Assembly (NCBI RefSeq): GCF_024460475.1
Contig: NZ_JANFYN010000048.1
Span: forward strand, 1-18,262
Direction: 5' to 3'
Source: Holdemanella sp. MSK.7.32
Lineage (GTDB): Bacteria; Bacillota_I; Bacilli_A; Erysipelotrichales; Erysipelotrichaceae
DNA length: 18,262 bases
Under the pieces are notes generated by a model that worked only from the letters and a program-made list of their open reading frames with translations, was not told where the DNA came from and made no database searches. The translations under genes were made by a program, and so were the position numbers. Below are positions 14,508 through 18,262 of this stretch, one piece after another. Position 1 is the stretch's first letter. Every line of letters starts with the position of its first letter.

Positions 14508-16596
14508 GCTTGAATATATCATATTTGAAAATAAAGCCAATCATTATGTCGTTGCTGGTTTTTCAGAATTAAAGACGTATCATAATTTTACAGCGGCGGG
14601 AAGAATTGAAAATCCAATCGAAGATCAAGAATATGTTTTGCAGGGGGAATATGTGAAACACCCTAAGTATGGGGAGCAGTTTCGTGTGGATATGGCTAAA
14701 AAGAAATTGCCAGATAATTCGGATGCGATCATTCATTTTCTTTGTGGTGAAAATTTTCCTACGATTGGTAAAAAAACAGCCGAAAGTATTTATGAGACTC
14801 TTGGCGAGAATTGTTTAGAGAAGATTCATAATAATCCAGAACTTTTACATGAAGTGCCCAATTTGACTGCCAAAAAGATATTGATTATTCAAAAGGGCAT
14901 TCAAGAATTTACAGGATTTAATGAGACATATGCAAAGCTATTAAAGTATGGCTTGAGTCCAAGACAGATTCAGATGTTATTGGACACATATGATAATGTG
15001 TTGGATGTGATTGAAGAGGATTGTTTCAAACCTTATTATGAAGTGTATGGTTTTGGATATAAAACCGCTTGTAAGATGGCAAGTGCCATAGGCTTATCCA
15101 ATGAGGATCCAAGAAGATTAGATGCCTATATCTATGAGTTGGCTAGACAACTATCTATGGCAACTGGAAATACATATATTACATTTGCGACAATCTTTCA
15201 AAATGTACGTGGTGTAAATGAATCCTTGATTCAGGAAAGTATTGATCGTTTGGTTTCACTTCAATATTTGTATGTTGAAAATACTCGAATCTACCCTTTT
15301 ACTTTACATGAAGATGAGGTCACGATTGCCAAAGAGTTGAAAAATCATTTATTTGAAGTGGAAAGTGTGGATGTTGAATCAAAAATCAAACAAGTGGAGT
15401 TTAGTTTAGCCATTACATATGATCAGGAACAAAAGGATGCGATTCAATTGTTCTTCGATCGTTCGTTCATGATTTTAACGGGTGGTCCAGGTACTGGTAA
15501 GACAACGACGGTAAAAGGAATCTTGGAAATTTGTAAGGATGTATATCCAGATAGTAAGATTCAGCTTTGTGCACCAACAGGAAGAGCTTCAAAGCGACTT
15601 GCACAACTTTCAAATTGTGATTCAAGAACCATTCATTCCTTGTTACAGTGGAACTTAGAAGATAATTCCTTCGGCAAAAATGAAGAGGATCCATTAGATG
15701 TCGACTTCATTATTGTGGATGAGTTTAGTATGGTGGATACACACTTGTTTGCCCAATTATTAAAGGCACTGCCACAGCGTTGTCGCATTCTTTTAATTGG
15801 TGATGAAGATCAGTTAGAGAGTGTGGGTCCTGGAAAGGTGTTAGAAGATCTAATTAAATCGGATGTGATTGATACGGTCCATTTAAAGAAGATTTTTAGA
15901 CAGTCAAGTGGTTCTGGAATCGTGACTTTGGCAAAAGAAATTCGTGAAGAAACTACGTGTCATTATGAGGATGGTGTTGAGTTTATTGAAAGAACAACGC
16001 CAAAAATCATGGATGCCCTAATCGATTATGTCAAAGATATGGATCTAGATTCCATGCAGATCTTGGCACCAATGTATAAGGGTGCTGCTGGCATTGATGA
16101 GATCAATCGTCAGATGCAGGTGTTGTTCAATCCAAAAAGTCCACAAAAGAATCAGATGAAGGTAGGAACAACAATCTTTCGTGAAAACGATAAGGTCATG
16201 TTGTTGAAGAATTTACCGGATGAAGATGTTTACAATGGGGATATTGGTACGATTGTTGAAATTGATTCAAAACAGAATGTGATTTCAGTGGATTTCACAA
16301 ATACGATTGTTGATTTTTCAACGGACTTTCTATATTACTTAAAACACGCATGGTGTATCAGTGTTCATAAATCTCAAGGTAATGAATATCAGACGGTATT
16401 CTGTATTGTGGATGTGAATGCGAAAAATATGTTAGAAAAGCGTCTTTTATATACGGCAATCTCGCGTGCTAAAAAACAGCTTTTTATTATTGGCAATAAG
16501 AGCTTATTTGAAACGCAGGTGCGCTTAAAATTAAAGCGTATTCGTCAAACATCATTGCAGGAAAGAATTAATGAAGTAACTGAAAAAATTTTTTAG
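14491..16596 (+). CDS. recD2: RecD2 (RecD/TraA-type) superfamily 1B helicase
   Basis: A 5'-3' DNA helicase of repair and fork maintenance in bacteria that, like this lineage, use RecD2 without RecBC. At 701 aa it is a little short for the family (about 720-800). The N-terminal OB-like and helix-hairpin-helix region (about 1-205) carries FPTIGKKTAESIYETLG. The helicase core has Walker A GGPGTGKT (331-338), APTGRASKRL, Walker B VDE (409-411), LIGDEDQLESVGPGKVL, KIFRQSSGSGI, then CISVHKSQGNEYQTV and LLYTAISRAKKQLFIIG near the C-terminus. ATG 14491 overlaps mnmA by 17 bp with GGAG just upstream inside mnmA, suggesting coupled translation. A deleted copy of its second half lies at the right edge of the window. 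Confidence 0.96.
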   Translation: MDIEARLEYIIFENKANHYVVAGFSELKTYHNFTAAGRIENPIEDQEYVLQGEYVKHPKYGEQFRVDMAKKKLPDNSDAIIHFLCGENFPTIGKKTAESIYETLGENCLEKIHNNPELLHEVPNLTAKKILIIQKGIQEFTGFNETYAKLLKYGLSPRQIQMLLDTYDNVLDVIEEDCFKPYYEVYGFGYKTACKMASAIGLSNEDPRRLDAYIYELARQLSMATGNTYITFATIFQNVRGVNESLIQESIDRLVSLQYLYVENTRIYPFTLHEDEVTIAKELKNHLFEVESVDVESKIKQVEFSLAITYDQEQKDAIQLFFDRSFMILTGGPGTGKTTTVKGILEICKDVYPDSKIQLCAPTGRASKRLAQLSNCDSRTIHSLLQWNLEDNSFGKNEEDPLDVDFIIVDEFSMVDTHLFAQLLKALPQRCRILLIGDEDQLESVGPGKVLEDLIKSDVIDTVHLKKIFRQSSGSGIVTLAKEIREETTCHYEDGVEFIERTTPKIMDALIDYVKDMDLDSMQILAPMYKGAAGIDEINRQMQVLFNPKSPQKNQMKVGTTIFRENDKVMLLKNLPDEDVYNGDIGTIVEIDSKQNVISVDFTNTIVDFSTDFLYYLKHAWCISVHKSQGNEYQTVFCIVDVNAKNMLEKRLLYTAISRAKKQLFIIGNKSLFETQVRLKLKRIRQTSLQERINEVTEKIF

Positions 16597-16618
16597 GCAA
16601 AAAAGTAACTGAAAAAAT
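16574..16618 (+). repeat. 16-bp direct repeat duplicating the recD2 tail
   Basis: AAGTAACTGAAAAAAT occurs at 16574-16589, within the last recD2 codons, and exactly again at 16603-16618, just past the stop. The period is 29 bp. It marks a small rearrangement at the left edge of the accessory region. Confidence 0.8.
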
Positions 16619-16621
16619 AAA

Positions 16622-16642
16622 ACCAAAAAATCGGATTTTGGT
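16622..16642 (+). terminator. Possible remnant of the recD2 terminator
   Basis: ACCAAAA (16622-16628) pairs with TTTTGGT (16636-16642) across a 7-nt loop. The expected T-tract after it is missing, so termination is probably weak. The 3' arm runs into the decayed YcxB-like reading frame. Confidence 0.35.
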
Positions 16643-17171
16643 CCAGATGAATTTAAAGTGATAAGAGAAATCATTTTGGCTCATCCAAGATTGCAAAAAA
16701 AAGAAAGATAGGTCAAATGGCTTGTGTTATTTTGCAGCATTTATTATGGGGCTTTTTGCACTAGGAACTTTTTTAGACCGTTTTATTTTAGACTGTTTTA
16801 TTGAATATACATTAATTTTTCTAGCATTTGCCATATTCTTTATATGGTTCGCAAAAGTGAGTATATATTTAGAATAGGATTTAGTTTTTAAAGTAATTCA
16901 AAATAAAGCCTTTGATAATTTAAAAAATGGAACAATTGAGTATATATTTGATTCAGATGGAGTTACAACAATATTTGAACCTGAGTATGTTACAAGTAAA
17001 TATAAATGGGACGCATTTCAATGGTGGTGTGTGTTTAAAAATTATATTTATTTACAAACCAGTACTAAAAAAATAGTATTGGTGAAAAAAAGCAATTTAA
17101 CTCCAGAAGATTATGAGAGTTTAATTTCACTTTTGAGCACTCATGTTCAACAAAAAGAAATATGCCATTAA
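16637..17171 (+). pseudogene. Decayed YcxB-like membrane protein gene
   Basis: Three lesions break one recognisable protein. The first piece (from 16637, FGPDEFKVIREIILAHPRLQK) has no start codon. It must lose one A in the eight-A run near 16695-16702 to join the next frame. That frame encodes two hydrophobic helices (CYFAAFIMGLFALGTF and TLIFLAFAIFFIWF) and is then cut by an in-frame TAG at 16875-16877. The last part runs to TAA 17169-17171 with KNGTIEYIFDSDGVTT, SKYKWDAFQW and YIYLQTSTKKIVLVKK, the layout of the YcxB-like C-terminal domain. The family is conserved and of unknown function. Assignment rests on architecture and residue pattern; that it is dead is clearer than what it was. Confidence 0.6.
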
Positions 17172-17287
17172 TTTTGGATATGGAAAGTTTCTATTAAAGA
17201 ACTCTTGATAAGCAGTGTACGAAAGTTATTTGAAACGATGAATAAAGGGTATCTGACTATTTAGTGATTTTGTTGTTTCATGGACAA

Positions 17288-17330
17288 AAAAGAAGTATGA
17301 TTTCAAATTTGGACATACTTCTTTTACTTT
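17288..17330. terminator. Bidirectional terminator-like hairpin
   Basis: A perfect 12-bp stem (17288-17299 with 17314-17325) has a 14-nt loop. T-rich stretches follow on both strands. It separates the pseudogene from the toxin-antitoxin operon. The 115 bp before it (17172-17287) contain nothing I recognise. Confidence 0.6.
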
Positions 17331-17389
17331 TAAACTATAGAAGTCTAAAGGTTTCTAGTTATGATAGCTCACGAAAAGTTTACAGTTGC

Positions 17390-17427
17390 TTGGAGTGTGG
17401 CTAAATATAGGTTATAATATAGCCACA
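17390..17427 (+). promoter_or_regulatory. Promoter with palindromic operator of the Phd/YefM-RelE operon
   Basis: TTGGAG (17390-17395), a 17-bp spacer and TATAAT (17413-17418). Perfect 8-bp inverted arms TGTGGCTA (17396-17403) and TAGCCACA (17420-17427) enclose the -10 box with 16 bp between them. Phd/YefM antitoxins are known to autorepress by binding such palindromes, so this is the likely operator. Confidence 0.7.
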
Positions 17428-17444
17428 AGAAAGGAGCTGATTTT

Positions 17445-17702
17445 ATGCAGATTATTCCAATGCGGGATTTGAAAAATACAGTTGAAGTAGAACGCCTCTG
17501 TGCAGAAGAAAATGGTCCAGTATTCGTAACCAAGAATGGATATGGCAGATTGGTTGTTATGGACATCGATTATTATGAAAAAACTATGAGAAAGATGTAT
17601 GAAGCAAAAACTATTTTGGAAGGTTTGGAAGATGCAAAATCCGGAAACACCGTAGACGGAGACACTGCAATTTCTAATGTAAGGAGCAAGTATGGCATCT
17701 AA
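17445..17702 (+). CDS. Phd/YefM-family antitoxin
   Basis: An 85-aa product, normal length for the family. The N-terminal half has the Phd/YefM fold pattern: MQIIPMRDLKNT, then AEENGPVFVTKNGYGRLVVMDIDYYEK, which forms the DNA-binding dimer. The C-terminal half (KMYEAKTILEGLEDAKSGNTVDGD) is the usual toxin-wrapping tail. AAAGGAG lies 8 nt upstream of the ATG. It overlaps the toxin gene by 11 bp, as in many such operons. Codons such as CGC, CTC, CGG and CCG look less AT-rich than in the neighbours, which suggests acquisition from another Bacillota lineage. It is predicted to repress its own promoter at the palindrome just upstream. Confidence 0.93.
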   Translation: MQIIPMRDLKNTVEVERLCAEENGPVFVTKNGYGRLVVMDIDYYEKTMRKMYEAKTILEGLEDAKSGNTVDGDTAISNVRSKYGI

Positions 17703-18024
17703 ATTTGGATATCGGTTGACCAAAAGAGCAGAATCTGATTTAGATGGGATTGTCTCGTATATCGCAGTTGTACTCGCAAATCCACAGGCTGCATCTGATT
17801 TTGTAGATAAGCTGCAGGATAATATTGAAGAAACAAGAGCTTTTCCTGAAAGTGGTTCTCTTGTACATAATGAATTTTTACAAGTAGAAAATGTGCGAAG
17901 GAAACTTGTTGGAAATTATATCATGTACTATCTTCCAGATATGGGAGAAAAAATAATTTACATTCTACGTATTGTATATGGCAAACGGAATATGGATGCA
18001 ATTCTTAAAAAGCTGGATATTTGA
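17692..18024 (+). CDS. RelE/ParE-family toxin
   Basis: A 110-aa product with the RelE/ParE layout: YRLTKRAESDLDGIVSYIA, a helical hairpin (AASDFVDKLQDNIEE), FPESGS, VRRKLVGNYIMYYL, and the C-terminal KIIYILRIVYGKRNMDAIL strand and helix. RelE members cut mRNA on the ribosome and ParE members poison gyrase; sequence alone does not settle which applies here. AAGGAG lies 5 nt before the ATG, inside the antitoxin gene, and the two frames overlap by 11 bp, so translation is coupled. The gene is intact. Right of it the sequence turns into a recD2 remnant. Confidence 0.93.
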   Translation: MASKFGYRLTKRAESDLDGIVSYIAVVLANPQAASDFVDKLQDNIEETRAFPESGSLVHNEFLQVENVRRKLVGNYIMYYLPDMGEKIIYILRIVYGKRNMDAILKKLDI

Positions 18025-18074
18025 TCATATATGCACCTATCACGGGTTAAGCAGAAGCTACTAAAGGATGCCAT

Positions 18075-18262
18075 CGACAAAAATGAGGATGATCTATACT
18101 TTTACACCCAATTATTAAAGGCACTTCCATAGCGTTATCACATTTTTTTGATTGGTAATGAATATCAAATGGTATTCTGTATTGCGAAAAATATGTTAGA
18201 AAAGCGTCTTTTATATACGGCAATCTCGCGTGCTAAAAAACAGCTTTTTATTATTGGCAATA
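18075..18262 (+). pseudogene. Deleted remnant copy of recD2 (continues past the window)
   Basis: From about 18107 the sequence follows recD2 15752-15813 (QLLKALP...R...LIG), then jumps to recD2 from about 16379. The junction falls where both sites read GGTRATGAAKATCA, so about 570 bp were lost at a short homology. A further 12 bp (four codons) are missing after FCI. Both deletions keep the frame, but a TAG at 18130-18132 interrupts it. The last 79 bp (18184-18262) are identical to recD2 16420-16498. The copy has no Walker A motif and cannot be a helicase. Homology left of 18107 is weak; a 33-codon frame from ATG 18031 reads into it. Confidence 0.8.

Noticed and set aside
18031..18132. Possible 33-codon gene MHLSRVKQKLLKDAIDKNEDD...
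   Set aside because: No ribosome binding site, and it reads directly into the recD2 remnant and stops at the remnant's TAG; treated as part of the scar.

Overview
The window looks like chromosome from a low-GC member of the Bacillota. Its AT-rich genes, strong Shine-Dalgarno sites, TTG and GTG starts, and set of MutS2, RNase HIII, MnmA, RecD2 and a YDG/MBG-type surface protein fit an Erysipelotrichia-like gut or oral commensal. That lineage is inferred; no 16S gene or other decisive marker is present.

Left part (1-4251): the 3' end of a large repeat-containing surface protein with a three-helix membrane anchor and its terminator; a promoter and a membrane diguanylate cyclase (Cache-like sensor, GAF, GGDEF); then rnhC on the minus strand, which converges on the cyclase gene and shares a bidirectional terminator with it.

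Core operon (4252-10607): mutS2, uvrC, a membrane-anchored M15/VanY-like protein that has lost its zinc and catalytic residues, a YfcE/YsnB-type phosphodiesterase, and a GlmU-like hexapeptide protein, closed by a terminator. DNA repair, ribosome rescue and envelope functions sit in one transcription unit. The peptidoglycan glycosyltransferase mtgA follows as its own unit.

First accessory cassette (11344-12891): a toxin-antitoxin pair with its own promoter. The toxin is MqsR-like and is split by a frame change at an eight-A run. The antitoxin fuses an MqsA-type zinc finger and helix-turn-helix to a Panacea (SocA/DUF4065) domain. The cassette is bracketed by two copies of the mtgA 3' end and terminator.

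Translation block (12892-16596): a strong promoter with an A/T-tract element drives three identical tRNA-Leu(CAA) genes in a perfect 113-bp tandem array. A terminator and an extended -10 promoter follow, then mnmA and recD2, whose coding regions overlap.

Second accessory region (16597-18262): a short duplication of the recD2 tail, a decayed YcxB-like membrane-protein gene (16637-17171), about 115 bp in which I see nothing (17172-17287), a hairpin, and a Phd/YefM-RelE/ParE toxin-antitoxin operon with a palindromic operator around its -10 box. A deleted remnant of recD2 runs off the right edge. Both toxin-antitoxin modules therefore lie between an intact housekeeping gene and a second partial copy of that gene's 3' portion. 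This shared architecture, the frame-split toxin and the catalytically dead M15-like protein are the main points of interest.
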